Shown: positions 45,084-58,570, numbered from the stretch's first letter. The stretch is DNA of 64,000 bases from Pogonophryne albipinna (GCA_028583405.1 CM053261.1:15058783-15122782); one strand, 5' to 3'. Program-made: numbers and translations. The notes: a model not told the origin generated them from the sequence alone.

Positions 45084-45334
45084 ATAATTGCACGCACACC
45101 TTCACTCAATCCTGGGGATTTCCTCAGCTCAGAGCTGAGAGAAATTAATGCAACTGATTATTTAATGTTGTTTTTTATAGGCAATAATTCAAGTTTTGTG
45201 AGTTCCAGGTTTAATATGTGCAATAAGTTCATTTCAATAGGTTTTGCAATACACATTGAACCAGTCCGGCCCTCGACGAGTACCGATGGGCCAAATTGTT
45301 TTGGCCCACTGTGTATTTGAGTTTGACACCCCTG
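45084..45334 (-). mobile_element. hAT transposon fragment, one terminus present
   Basis: Read on the minus strand it starts CAGGGGTGTCAAACTCAAAT and continues with a GTGGGCC...TTTGGCCC segment, the familiar terminus of hAT (Charlie-type) elements in vertebrates. No second terminus is found. It abuts the broken end of DIRS copy 2. Confidence 0.65.
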
Positions 45335-46257
45335 CTGTAGATCCTTAAAGAAATCACACCATGATATTTTAATATTGTTCTCAAGGATACCAGGATGATC
45401 ATTACCTTCAATGTAATTAACCATATCGCAGTTGCCACATCACATAAAATAATACCATTTAGATTAGTTTTACAAGGCAAATTGTTCAGGCCCAATACTG
45501 GTCCAGTAAAATGTCAAGTGAAAACAGCATCAGAAGAACTGAATCACTCCAAATATAGAAAATGAAGTCAACATGACAGCTGATTTTGTCTTTGCAACCT
45601 ATTTACCGCCATGTTGACACATACAGATCCATCAGAGCAGGGGAGAAGAGTCAGTGTCCGACATGAGGGTAAAGAATACAGATGGACTGAGGAGAGGGCT
45701 GTATTTTATGTTCTTGTTTTTTTGAACACCTAGGTGTTTTTGGCTGACATTAATAAAGTAGACTCCACATTTACAACACTTCTGCACTCAGAGGATAAGA
45801 GAACAGTGTTGCCTTTTTTTCAAAGGGGCGGATTTATTAGATAAGTAATATCAACTTGCCGTCAAAGAGGGTTTGCTGAAGCAATCTATCCCAAAAGTGT
45901 AGGAGGTGGAAGGGTCAAACAGTCTGTGTTGAAGCAAAATAATGAGACAAGCTGAAGTAAGCAAGACATTTTCTGGGAAAAACTGTTTGTGCTTGCAGGC
46001 ACAGTTAATGTCTGTATGGACTTGTGCATGAAATATGTTGATGCAAACAGATCAGGGTGAAAGATGTAGGATGTGTGGGTAATTGTGTCTTCTGAGAATT
46101 TAATGAAGTAAACAGATAAATGTTTTTAATACTTCAGATTTTTCAATGCATTTGTTTCCCAGTTAAGCATTCATATGAAATGAATCCTCAAGAATCCTCG
46201 CGAGGTCAAACAACGAAAGTCAAAAAAACATAAAAAGTTTAATTAATTAATGGGTTA
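45335..46257. other. Intergenic, nothing recognised
   Basis: No supportable feature. Confidence 0.5.
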
Positions 46258-46984
46258 TTAAACTTTCCTATTATGCTATTTGTAGGCATATATTATGGGT
46301 CTAATATATACAAATATATAAAAAACATGTCTATGATGTGTTTTGCTCAAAATACTAAACAGATTTAGACATCCATCCCTCTGTTCCAGCCCTGTTAGAG
46401 AAATGCTGATTCTGGGTCCTTAGCTTGAAAAAAAGAAAGAAGAGTAGGGGGAGCTAATGCCTGCTCTGAATTACCCGGCAGATACAGCTAAATGCTGCCG
46501 TGATTAAATGCCATCATGTTCCAAACCACATCAAGGATTATTTCTGAAACAGTATGGAGCTCAAATGCTTTTTCTCTTGCGGTTTTACCACAAGGTGAGT
46601 TCTTTTTTTTATTTCCTGCTTTTTTACACACATACTCTCTACAGTACAGGTTAGCTTTGAGTATTAGCGATGCTTGCTAATGTAAACAAAGACCATATTA
46701 AGTCCAAAACACGTCAGGCATTGTTTCTGACAGCAACTTTCTGATAGTGCCCTGGGTCCACATGTCACGTGATCCAGATTTGTGTCCGATATGACGTCAA
46801 TCACGTCATAGCGGAGGCAAATCTGGATCAGCTCTGTTGTACCCCCGTTTTTAAAGATTTGGGTACGGAGGAAAAGAGAGAGCGTTTTGTTTTCTGACAC
46901 TGTGAGTTCCCTGACACACTGGGGACACATATTTTTTATGTATAAAATACATCAAAAAGTATATTTTGCATGATAGGTCCCCTT
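46258..46984. mobile_element. Degenerate MITE-like repeat
   Basis: The left region reads AAACTTTCCTATTATGCTAT and GGCATATATTATGGGTCTAA. The right end reads TGCATGATAGGTCCCCTTTA, approximately the reverse complement of the left end. I recognise this GGGGACCTATTATGC-type repeat from teleosts. No ORF and no clear target duplication; limits approximate. Confidence 0.5.
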
Positions 46985-47479
46985 TAAAAATTGTAATAAT
47001 CATAACACCAACAAATAAATATCCTACCAGCCACATTTTGATTTACATACAGTTATGTAGCAGTGCTTGGTTCAACTTTTTGCTGACTCAATCACTCATG
47101 GTTATATGGTTATTCACAGAAAGGCTGCACAACTTAAGTAACAGCACACTTGTTGTGGATATTCCCAGGTTCCAACCAGTGCCTTCTAGTTCAAAGTTAG
47201 TTGAGTATTTGATGCCTGTAGTGTGATGATAAAATTAAGTTTGAGCATTAAATGCAGTGTTCAGCATAAAATATAACACATTTGTAAGGGAGGCAACTAT
47301 GTTTAATATTACTATCAATGCAGGGGGATTAGACCAGGTCACCATATACAGTTCCAATATGTGGGACACTTTGTTTAGTTTAGTGTGACAATATTGCTTT
47401 ACCTCTATAACCTCTTACGTTTCGCCCACATGCATCTTTCGTCTAGAAAAAGGACCTTTATACTGCATAAAAGTTAATC

Positions 47480-47855
47480 AAAGGTGGGGTATGTAATTTA
47501 TTTCAGAAACACTTTTTGTTATATTCCATGGAATGCTCTTAACATCCCGAAAGCAATGAATATATTAAATGCTTTGACAATAAATACATAAAAAAAATGT
47601 AATCTGTGGAAGCCGTAGCGCTGTAAAAAGCACGACCAATCTTATGAGCCGGCCCGGCTAAAATAACTGGATGGCCTACCAGCCTGTCAGCCTTCCATCT
47701 GTGCACAAACTTATCTCGTGCCCTCATTGGTCATGTGCGCGTTTGTGTGTGTTGGAGGAGGGGCTCTGTAAGGAAGTGGCAGATTTTTTCCGGTTGTGTA
47801 TTTTCAAATTCTAGCGCACTCGAGCTGCTTCTCCAAAATTACCTACCCCACCTTT
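47480..47855. mobile_element. MITE with AAAGGTGGGGTA terminal inverted repeats
   Basis: The left end AAAGGTGGGGTATGTAATTT is matched by the right end AATTACCTACCCCACCTTT in inverted orientation (one mismatch). Length is about 376 bp and no coding frame is present. Target duplication is not clear. Confidence 0.7.
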
Positions 47856-48529
47856 AACTAATAGAATAACATATGATTCTGCATTCATAATGTTATGTTG
47901 TGTAAGTGTCCTGGATGTTTTGAAAACAGTGGGCTAGGTTCCAAATTACCCACTGGGCATGGGGCGACAAAACAAGCTGTGCTCTAGAGAGAGCTTGTAA
48001 TAGATTGCAGTGATTCCCCTCGGACATGCTGTTGAGCAGGTGGCGCCTTAGCTGGTGCAACACACGGCAATGAATTTACCATTTCCTGCCCCGCCATCTG
48101 ACTATAAATCATACAGTCTGAAAACACATTTTTAATAACCAGAGAGGCAATTAAATAAATTCAGATGAGAGTCAGAGATAACTCTCTTTGCAGGTTATCT
48201 TTCTCATTAACCTGACACACACACAGACGTATGTATGAACAGACCAATAATCATTTTTTTCACTTATATTTGCTATTGAATAATGCAATTTCATAGATAA
48301 AACATGGACTTAATTATGTTACAGTCCACTGTTATATATGTATATAGGCTACAGCAGTATGCATGACAACACATATGTCATGCATTTCATTGAGTTTCTG
48401 CTGGTACACATTGACCGATGGCAGCAATGCAACATTCAAGTGACGATTAAAGAAGAAGAGTACAAACTGATTTAAATAGTGTATGTACTAAAAAACTAAA
48501 CTGTCCACTTTACAAAGAAGTACTTGAAA

Positions 48530-48695
48530 TGTACTCATTCATTTACTTGTACTATTGTATCTGTTTTATTGTGTTGCACTGTTGGAGGAGCCTGTGACCT
48601 AAGATTTTCATTGTCATACACTGTAGCTATGCACACATGACAATAAAAGCCTTGAAACCTTGAAACCTTGAAACCATGAAACCTTGAAATGTGTT
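48530..48695 (+). repeat. 3' tail of a non-LTR retrotransposon with 8-bp tandem end
   Basis: Segment TTGCACTGTTGGAGGAGCCT ... GACAATAAAAG, then CCTTGAAA repeated about five times (48650-48690). An AATAAA followed by a short tandem octamer is typical of LINE/SINE 3' ends in fish. A related tail, inverted, lies at 61043-61215. Confidence 0.6.
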
Positions 48696-51600
48696 TGATC
48701 ACAATGAGAAACCAGCTTCTGCCAAGGAGGTCATTTGTTCAGCTTGGTTTGTTTGTCTGACTGTCAGCAGGATAACTGAAAAACAACTGGCCAATAATTG
48801 TATCTTGATGGAAGGGTGTAGCATGGGCCAAGGAAGAACCCATTATATTTTGGAGGAGACCAGAAACACAGAGTGAGGCGGATACACTTTAAGTTTTACC
48901 TTTGCTACCATGCAAGATAGGGCTTACATGTGGTCTTGGAGTATTCTGAAAAAAGAAGTTCCTCTCCCCACAGTCCAGCAAATAGAATCACTTATTTCAG
49001 CCCAGCTGAAACCGCCTACAGCAAGAGCCACCTGTTCATGACTGGATGTTTTCCTCTTTCAGTAAAGTCACACCCTCACAGGTGGCCATTCCCCATGGAC
49101 CTCAGACTTAATGGTCAAATGTTCCCAGCTTCTCTGACAATGAGGCATGAAAAGCCATTAGGTGTGGTAGCTAATGCTGAAGGAGGCAAACCCGATATTG
49201 CTTATTTGCTATTACTCCAAGATCACAGAAGGAAAACTGTTAGTTTTCTTCCACAGTTATTGGTTATCAGATTAATGAAGCAGTAGATTTATTTCTTATT
49301 TTTTTTAGGTAGAAAATGATTGTTGAAATAATCTATATTGATTATATGTGTTGTAAGTAATGCTCGTGAGTTTCATCCTTTAGTTTATCTAAAGAGACCT
49401 TTGTACCATGAACGTACACATGTCTATTTGCAGTCTGTTATTCTTTAGACAGACATATACGCAAGTATTCTGGCTCTTATACTGTTGTACAACAATATCA
49501 TAATTCCTTCAATCAGCAGTGTTTATATTTTGTTATATATTTAGTTATGTCTTGAGTGTCTAAGGTTTCGGATCCATGACACGATCTTGCAAAAGAAATG
49601 TGCCATCAACGTAAATAGTATATTTATTAGAACCAATACTTAATAATTCTAGCGTTTTTCACTACCATTGCCAATGTCCTAATTGTTGAAGACAAAACAT
49701 GGCAGTAAAGTGACACCTGTTTCATCCAAACTGTTATTTACAGTATTTTTACCATTTGTTTCTTGTTTGTAGTAGTTTTTTCTATCAAGGGACACTGCAC
49801 AAACACAAGTGATGCAGTCCAGGGAAGTACTTTGCTTCGTCTTGGATGCCATCCACTGTAATTAGTTCCTCAGCCGGTGCATCCTCAGGCTTAATGGGCA
49901 ACAATCAATGCCAACACAAACAATGTGTCTCTACTTGTGTGTTGCTATTACTGTCTGTTATATAAGATTGTTGAATCATTTTAAACTTTCTATTTGGTCT
50001 TTCTGCTGTTGCCGCATACACTTGTGAAAATATCTTACAGTTCACAGGATACTTTTACTGTGACCACATTCACATAGTGACACATATTAGATGTCATAGA
50101 AGAGTTTATATGCAAACCCTATTGCTATCTCTGTCTCTCAACCTGGAGTCAGGGTATAGACATATAATTGTGTTTGTGGCAAAACACAGCTACACAGAAA
50201 TATTCCACCTACACATACTTTGAAAATCCCATTTATTTTCCACGGCCATCTGCAAGTACTCCACAATGAACCTTGTGAACAGGATGAATCATTCTGTGTT
50301 TGCGGGCTGCAGCACATAACTTTTCCCTTGAACTGGATAAGACTTTCAAATTGAAAATGCTCCTTCTCGCTGTTCAATGTTGCAATACATTCATATGTAC
50401 CTATTGTATCGAGTGAATTAAAGGACACAGCAGGTAGAATACTGTAAAGGGGCAGGGGTTTTGTCAAGTATGTATTATATACTGTATTTTTCAACTGGTT
50501 TAAACTGAAGTTTTAAGTAATTTGTGTGTGTGTATGTGTGAAACTCTTGCTTTGGCCTACACCAAATTAGCTGGAGCACATTTATAGACCCTCTGCATAA
50601 AAAACAACATAAAAAAAACAACATGAATTACAGGAAACTGACTTTGAACAGCCTGAGGAGAATAACCCAATTGTGTTTTACTAAAATCAATCCACTGTGG
50701 GTCTAAAAGGCAAATAATTAATGACGCTGAACATGTTTTCATGAATGTCGCCACAACAGTATAGACCCAGCTCGGTTTTTATTGGGTCTGAATTGCTGTA
50801 AAAAACGCCATCACAGCAATGTAATTGTTCTCCTCAACGATTTTTGGAGAGGGATAATAGATTGGCTGCACAGAAACTTGTGGAGTTTGGATACAACTTG
50901 GAGACATGATGCAACTAACAAGTGTATTCAGCACAATAATAGACTGTATGTCCCAGTGGTGGGCATCATAACAGGTCTAAATAAAAAATTACTTCTGACC
51001 AGCTCAGAAAAACATTGCATTCATGGTGAAACATGTGATGTATTAGTTTATTAATGATGCTGTTCATGTATCTAATTTCATGTTGAATAGGTCAGATATG
51101 GGTATATCAAAATTCTAATTATGTTGTAAACTTACAATACAATTGCTCCTTTGGTAATGTATTCTTGATTATGTTGTGGCGTTCTTGTGATTATGCTGAA
51201 GTTTATTTTAAAAGGTTATAAAAAGAAAATGCACCCGTCTTTTCAACAAATACAAAGTGTCAAAAATCAGTGGTACATTAATACAAAAAGAACATTGTAG
51301 GTTGAGCATACATATGCAGTTATGACCAAAAAGTGATATCTGCATAGTAGTTGACATTAAAGGAAAAGGCCATGTTAAACTCCAGTCACTCCAGTACAGG
51401 GTTTCTCTTTTCTTTTGCCTGCAACCACCAACTATATTATTCCAAATCCTTTTGAATACTGTATCTAATCCATTTTGTAACCTGCAAATCATCGGGGAGC
51501 CTGCCACGTAGATTTGTCTGAAGTTTTTGGCTTGGTGCCACACATTCAGTGGAAGGTTCTTGGAACTTGCAGGCGTGACCTTTCGTTAATTGCCTTATAC

Positions 51601-54600
51601 TTCATCAGTCCAGTGTTAATGAGCTATAGAAATATGAGACAATTCTATGGACCACTGCCGCAAATCATCAGATAAAGCAACATCAGCCTTTCATGAGGTA
51701 TTCAAACGTCAAAGGTTTAAATCTCCCATGGTATATCCGTTATGTGCCCTTCCAGCAGGTTGAGCCACTGCTCATTACATCTTGTACCAGAAAACATCTG
51801 TTGGACAATGTTCCAAAATTAGATTTTCTTTATAAAAGTATTAAAGATGAGCGAGCAGGTGTATCATATGCTTTTGTCAAGTATCTAGAGCTACAGGGCA
51901 ACAAAATGTCAGCCTATGTCCTATATAAATATGATTAACCGGAATCGATTTGTACTTTTTTATGCAACGCATAAATGCAAAAAGCTGCTTTAGGGGTAAC
52001 TTATAGCTAATTAGGACTTCATTAATCACTGCGGAATTAAATTGAGTTGCAATAAGACAGTGCACACATTAATTCTCTCCAGGCATGCTCTACAATTTGT
52101 GTACCATTCACGGTGCCAAGTGCGGCTTTAGTGCCAAAGACGTTCGAACCAACATATTTTCCACACTTGAATACACTGCTACCCAAGAGTTCAGTGTCAG
52201 CTTCATTAAAATGCATGACTGCTCACACAGTTGCACCTTGTGTATGCACAAATTAACATGAATGATTTCACTCTGTGTTATCTCAGTTGGAGACCCTCCA
52301 TGACTTTAATGTTAACATAATAAATGAGTATTTATTCCAGGGCTGACATGCATTGTAACTGATTATTTTCTCAAAGAGGAGAAACTGCGTGTTTAAGAAA
52401 ATCAACGTTTAACCAAAGGCAAGTGTTACCCTGCTTTACAGTAGTCTAATAAGTATTTTTTTGTAGAGGAGAAAGCACTCACATAGCTCTATTTAGTCAT
52501 GGAACAAAACAAAGTACTGCATATGTATAAATGAAGAAGGCAAATCTCAAATTCACAAGCAAATGGGTGAAATGTGATATTTTGAGTACAAGAGAAGCCA
52601 AAAAAGTATTCTGTAATGTCAACACCTGACAAACCATTACGATATTATTATTCTCCTCATATGCAAGACTGCACACTGCCTTGACCATTGTTTGCTGAAT
52701 GTCATTTAGGATGGCGGGCACAGAACTCTGATGTTTCTCTAACGTCAGATCAAGATCAAAACTGTCTCCATCGCACATCATCAGGATTTCGCAGTCATGT
52801 TTTATTAATCAAAGTGGGGACTGTTTTTTTTATTTTACTTCCCATTGGACTAGCCACTAGATAGACAGCCAACACAGGACATGGCCTCCCTTTCAGGGTG
52901 GCTAATTTGTCTTTGGAGAACCTCATTTGCATTGCAATTACATGAGAAGAACCTATAAGTGGATCCTGCTACCTTTGACAATTGAGATGGAGTGGGCATT
53001 TCTGCTCTGTGCAATGAAACGAAAGAAAAATCAATTGATGGGGGATGGAGACCTGGAGAAGGAATTTTTTCCATACAGTGTAATTAACTGGCATACAATC
53101 CTACTCGGGAATAGTCTCCTTTGTCTTCTATAGGAATCACTTTTTATGGTAATATGCTTCAACATTTATGCATTTTTGCGTTTTATTATGCGATTGTAGG
53201 CCCGCAAAATTAGCAGAAGTAGCAGTCATTGGGAACTATATTCAGTAGTCTGGAGAACAAAGATACTAAAGCAGTATAGTAGCAGAACAAAAAACACCTT
53301 TTGTCAATTTGTACTATCATATTTTATTCATACCATGTCTTCATTCCAGCAAGAAAAACAAAATAATTTATTTAAAGTTATTCGTGATTGCAAAAGCAAA
53401 TAATGAGCTGAGCCCAGCCAGGAGTGTGTAGCAGGAGCCAGCTAGCAGCTACCTTAGCATCATGATCAGAAAGGAACCAGAAAGGAACAACAAATCAATC
53501 ATATTTCTTTAAATACATCTAGGATGAAATGTAATGTTATTTTATAGACTCTATACATGTCTATTATAACAAATCCAAAGCCTTTTTTCTCAGCCACTAC
53601 TTCACTCAGAGCAACTGTAATTAAAACTGCCAATCATGATGTCTTACCTGATGTTTATAACATTATAAACTAAAGAAGCCTTGATGAAACATCATAATTA
53701 CTTTGCAAAAGGGCAGGATTTAATATGTATCGCTCTGGAAAAATGTAAGAGACCACTGGAAAATTATCAGTTTCTCTGGTTTTACTATTTATAGGTATGT
53801 ATTTGAGAGATTTGTTTTATTTTATTGTATTCTATAAACTACTGACAACATGTATCTTTGTTGGAATTCAACAGACACTGGAATTGAATGGCTGCCATAC
53901 ATGTAGAGATTGAGATTTAAGAAGAATGTGGAGCGGTTTCTTAATGTGTCTCTATATTGCAATCAAGATGTTAAGTTTTCACTTTGGTGGAGCTGTCATG
54001 TCACCCTGCCTTATTATGTATAAAGAGTGTGGTTTTGACAAATTGTACAAATCTTACCTTGTACTGTATCTTACCTTTGTACATCTTTGACAGTAACATT
54101 AAGTCTTAATTTATATTGTTATAAATCTGTTTTGTTATTTAATTAATTACAACATGGGCAGCAATGAAGCAAAGTTTCTTGGTTTGATAACTTTAGCTGG
54201 ATCTGAGTCATAGATCATCTGAGCCTGTGTTTTGACAAAACAATTGAGCGACCTCATTCTCTGCTTCTGCTATCTTTGCTGCTATAGTTTTACCTTTAAG
54301 ACGCCCACCCCCTTTCTTCATAAATCCATAATTGGAGTATCCATTAATATCTCTCTTTCAGCTCTCACATTTTCTGACATTAAATTATACATTGAATACA
54401 AAATATATGCCAACATAAAATATTTATTTTACCCTCATTAAAAGCTTCCCCACCAGCATGAAAGTCAACGGACTGATTGTCTAATAAAAGGCTGTGAATT
54501 GTCAAACACAATTGTTTGCCACCAAATGAAAGCTTTTTTTATTTAAAAAAAAGCTGCATGTAAAAAGAAAGATGTAAACTTTGAAAATGAAAAAATACAA

Positions 54601-56167
54601 GGAATCATTTGAGTGTCGATCACCTTGTATTTTTGGCAGAGGCTTGACCCTATTTGACTGCTGTCATGTGCTTGGTGACAATAGATAAGTAGCACATGTC
54701 ACATGGTGAGAAGAAAGAACAGCTGCAATGAAACAGCCCTGGGGTAAGGGCGGGGGGTAGGAAATGGGTGGAATTGCTTAAAGGAAACAAAGTTTATTTA
54801 AGCAGAGGTGCAGTTTGAGAGAAAGGAAGAATCTTGAAAGTCGTTGAACCTTACAAGTGGCAAGGACACAGTGTTACAGTACTTATTCAAAATAACCATG
54901 CTAATAAGAAGAGGTGTGCGTGCTAACGAATGTGCTGCTGGCCTCAAGGGATTTTTGCACAGCTGTTTCCACCTGTTGAGTATTTTCTCCCTTTGCTTGG
55001 CTTTGTCTTCTCCCTTTGAACACAAGAACACCCTGATGGCTATAATTAGCTCTGTCACTCTGCACGTATGAACATGGCACATGCTGCCATTCATTCCCCC
55101 ATATTCACACCACACCCAATCACCCAGGCAGTTGTTTTCAAGCTTTATGTCACTCACTTTTCATTTACTTTCCAACCTTGTTCTCTCTTATTTAACCTTT
55201 CCTGTAATGTTCCACTCTTATTCCCTTTCCACTTTTACCTTCACTCACTCCTGTTCCGCCAGTGTTGATGTTTTGCTTCAGATGATGAAAAGACTTCAAT
55301 TTTGTGTTGCAAGATCTAATGGCAGTAATCACACAATCGCTGACCTGTTCCATATTGATGGGGTCACTTGGCTTCAAAGCTGCCAGATGGTATGCTATGC
55401 TATTCATACGTGGCGGGAAGTTGTGTGGCCATGGGGGGGTGTGTGTGTGCGCACCCTCTCTCAGGAGAGTGTAAATAGAAAGACATACTTACATATTAAG
55501 TGTTAACACAACTTAAAGGTGCTGCATCTAAAATTAGAGAGTACTCACACAAATATTTATGTCAAAAGTGTATATAAAGCACAATCAATATTTTCATTTA
55601 AAGACTCTTAAATAAATGCTGATAATTATTTCCCATCTTCAAATGTACTTGTAGCACGACTCTACAATGTGAAGTGGTGTGTGAAAAGACTGCTTCTGGT
55701 TTATAGGAAGCTATTTGAGTGCTTACTTTTACAATTACAAAAAAAACACTTCTTAGACTACTGTAAATATGGCTCTCTTTGTGAATCGTGTCAATCCAAT
55801 TGGCATGGCATGCATTACTGCGTGTCTGACAGTTGAGTTTATTTCTGAGTATGTTCCTCTAGCTTATCCGCTTGTGTGTGGGCAAGTGTTTGTGTTGTGT
55901 GTTTGATTGTGAGGTTAGAAAAAGGTGTATACACATTAGCTAATGAGAAAACCCACGTAACGATCGTAGCTCAAGGTAAAACAGCAAGCATTCATCTTAA
56001 CAACATCAGTCTTCTTCCAAGTGTACTACTCAAAGAGGAAATCATTTGCACAACTACTGTTTTTCAGCTTTTTGAACAAATAACCATAGAGTCATTTTGT
56101 GATGATAGACTCAGTAAATGTGAGTGAAATCAATTTATCATTATTTTTACAATACAATTAATAAGAG
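48696..56167. other. Long quiet stretch (about 7.5 kb)
   Basis: No gene or transposon is recognised. The block 52880-53080, with an octamer ATTTGCAT near 52926, reads like possible conserved non-coding sequence. Confidence 0.45.
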
Positions 56168-56451
56168 TTAACCCTTGTGTGGTGTTCGGGTCAAATTGAC
56201 CAGATTTCCATTTTCAAAGAATAAAAAAAAATATAAGGATATTTTCGTTCAACCTGAAACTCAATGGCCGGGGCTTATTTATTGTGAAGGACATGTGGAA
56301 TTGTTTTTATTTTTTTCCACTTATGAAAAAATGCCCACCCGCATTTATGTCCTTCATAAGAGGTTCGGGTCATTCTGACCCGGATACAATACCAGGGCAG
56401 ACAGACAGAGAAAAACACACAGAAACACAGAAACTAAAGACACACAAACAC

Positions 56452-56454
<3 letters not shown>

Positions 56455-56534
<80 letters not shown>
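56455..56534. repeat. (CA)n microsatellite
   Basis: CA array of about 80 bp within the piggyBac-derived element. Confidence 0.97.
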
Positions 56535-56535
<1 letters not shown>

Positions 56536-56745
56536 TTTTGTATGCATCGAGAAGCTGTTTGATCCTGTTTCCCCTTGATATTTACCCTTTGTAGTGTGTA
56601 CACAAAACCATCCTAGAACATTATAAACATTTTAGATCTTACAGAAATTTATAAACATTTTACATTTTCTCGCACTGTCCCCCTCGCACCTGCATGCCGG
56701 AGGAGGGACTAAACAGAGACATAACCTCAGTGTAGTAACAGTGTA

Positions 56746-57136
56746 GTGCAGAACTACAATTATCTACCAACAAAATGGCCAAAAGATATTCTGCCCAGAG
56801 CCTTGGATCTAATAATGGATGAGAGTGAGTGGAATGCATTAGAAGAACACGGTGAAGTGGAACAGGAAGACATTTCTGAAGATGAGGATAATGTGGAGGT
56901 AAACTCAGAATTTGACAGCAAATTGGAAGATGAACTTGACTCAGAGCCAGCTGCTGGAAGACCCCCACAGCCAGCCGCAAGAAGACCCCACAGTCAGCTT
57001 CTGGAAGACCCCCACAGCCAGCTGTGAGGTCTGTGGACCCTCAAAGGACTCCAAGACACAGACTACATGCAGCAACTGCAACAAGTACATCTGTGCTATA
57101 CACACGAAGAAGTTCTGTACATCATGTGTTTCCTAA
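56746..57136 (+). pseudogene. piggyBac transposase remnant: acidic N-terminus joined to Cys-rich C-terminus
   Basis: From about 56818 the frame encodes an acidic segment (MDESEWNALEEHGEVEQED and following), typical of piggyBac transposase N-termini. After three imperfect 24-bp repeats (about 56950-57022) a +1 frame change leads into C-E-V-C...C-S-N-C...Y-I-C-x-x-H...F-C-x-x-C, the C-terminal cysteine-rich domain that binds terminal repeats in this family, ending at 57136. The whole DDD catalytic core (several hundred residues) is missing. It cannot transpose itself; a terminal-repeat-binding polypeptide is conceivable only if the frameshift is bypassed. Confidence 0.75.
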
Positions 57137-57877
57137 ACGGACCTGCCCATTGACTCACATGATGTTCTGCAGCGTCACTTCATCAATATATTTTTCGGAT
57201 ATACCGTATTTTATGAATAGCGACTGTTAATTGTTTTTATTTGCTTTGTGTTTATATCTGTTCTATGTAATTTATATGGATGTTTCATTCTCTCTATATT
57301 TCACAGCCAAATACTTGGATGTGTGGTTCTTGTTTTCCAATTGCTGCTAAATTGCTTTATTTCCTTCAGGGCTTTGATTATTATATGACAGATTAAAAAT
57401 AATAAACATTAATGAAAAAAAAATTCATTTACATTTGTCCTAGAAAAGCATGAGCAAAATGTAAACCTAGTTTTTATTACAGTGTATTTTTTTTTAACAT
57501 AAATTACATTTTTATCACAAAAAACGATGGACACTTCCATTGTTAAATTTGATCTAGCAAAGAGTATTTTCAAAAACTAATCATATATTTCATTTATATT
57601 GTTGGGGAATGAGTTAAAGACAATATATATAAGGAATTGTGTATGTTGAATTTAGTTCTGTATTTTTTTTAAACCCTGAAATATGTCCCGGGTCAATTTG
57701 ACCCGAACATTACCAAAGGGTGCGAAATGTGAACATAACACAAGGGTTAAACAAACATTTGAGCTATAAGCTATTTATTTTAAGAGATAAAAAGTTAAAA
57801 TGTTAGTATTTAGTATTATATGAAAAAAGCTGACATGAGAAAAAGTTGTAGTGTCTTATTGATGATTGTTGCATTTG

Positions 57878-58130
57878 GGCAGCATGGTGCCTCAGCTGTT
57901 ACTGTCACCTCCCACTAAGAAAATCCTGACGCAGTCTTTTCTTGGTCTGTGTAGTCTCCAAGGACATCCAAGTTAAGCAATTTGGAGACTCTAATTGTAC
58001 GCCAAGTGTTAATGTGTTGGTCTGTCTACATGTGTTAGCCTGTGACCTGTCAAGGGTGAACATGCTGTGAAATGCTTCTGCGAGCCTGAACAGGATACAC
58101 AGTTTAGTGAGTGGATGGATTGATGTGTCT
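57878..58130 (+). repeat. Degenerate SINE-like teleost repeat
   Basis: It opens with GGGCAGCATGGTGCCTCAGC and includes CCAAGGACATCCAAGTTAAG, TTGGAGACTCTAATTGTACG and GAACAGGATACACAGTTTAG ... GGATGGATTGATG. The order matches a common fish repeat that starts GGGCAGCAYGGTGG and ends with GAACAGGATAAGCGGT-like and GGATGGATGG sequences. Strongly mutated. Confidence 0.6.
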
Positions 58131-58202
58131 GTGTGGCCACAAGACAATCAAATAAAAATGGTGTCAATCTCCTGCTATGTTCTGACTGCAATGTATACAG
58201 TA

Positions 58203-58500
58203 ATAGGCCGCAAGGTGAACCTCGAAAAGTCCTTTAGAAAAGAAATCCCGCTCCACAGAAGTGGAACTACATAATCTTTAGTTCATAAAAAAGAACGAGT
58301 CATGCTTATCCACCAAAAAAAAGTTTGTCGCTAAAATTCCTGTCAATTCTTCTAGGCACGTAATTATTGGCTGAACTAGTCCCTTCAAAGCGTAATAATA
58401 TCTTGGTCAAAAGTAGTGCCACGGTTCGTCACGTGATCGTGCTACACCAATTGGGTAGCTGCATATTGTCACCAGAAGTGAAAGATGGCCGCCTACATGG
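58203..58500 (+). repeat. Left long terminal inverted repeat
   Basis: The 298-bp arm ends at ...GAAAGATGGCCGCCTACATGG, whose ATG (58485) has a good Kozak context and opens a 30-codon frame ending at 58577. CACGTGATCGTG near 58432 resembles an E-box/CRE-like site, so the arm could carry a promoter. Confidence 0.85.
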
Positions 58501-58570
58501 TTACGCTAAACCAGACCAAATGGATTCTAAACAGTGCTGTATGTTTGTTTTATGTCATGTTTTGTCATAT

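Larger units (their letters stand above)
56172..57746 (+). mobile_element. piggyBac-derived element with residual transposase
   Basis: Flanked by TTAA on both sides (56168-56171 and 57747-57750), with CCCTTGTGT as a 9-bp terminal inverted repeat. Subterminal TGTTCGGGTCAAATTGACC-like palindromes sit near both ends (about 56183-56203 and 57689-57708), with a third copy at about 56364-56386. It includes a CA array and a transposase remnant. At 1.58 kb it is too short for an autonomous piggyBac. Confidence 0.85.

Noticed and set aside
54798..55506. Several 70-140 codon frames on both strands
   Set aside because: Mutually overlapping, with no motif; consistent with chance in a stop-poor patch.
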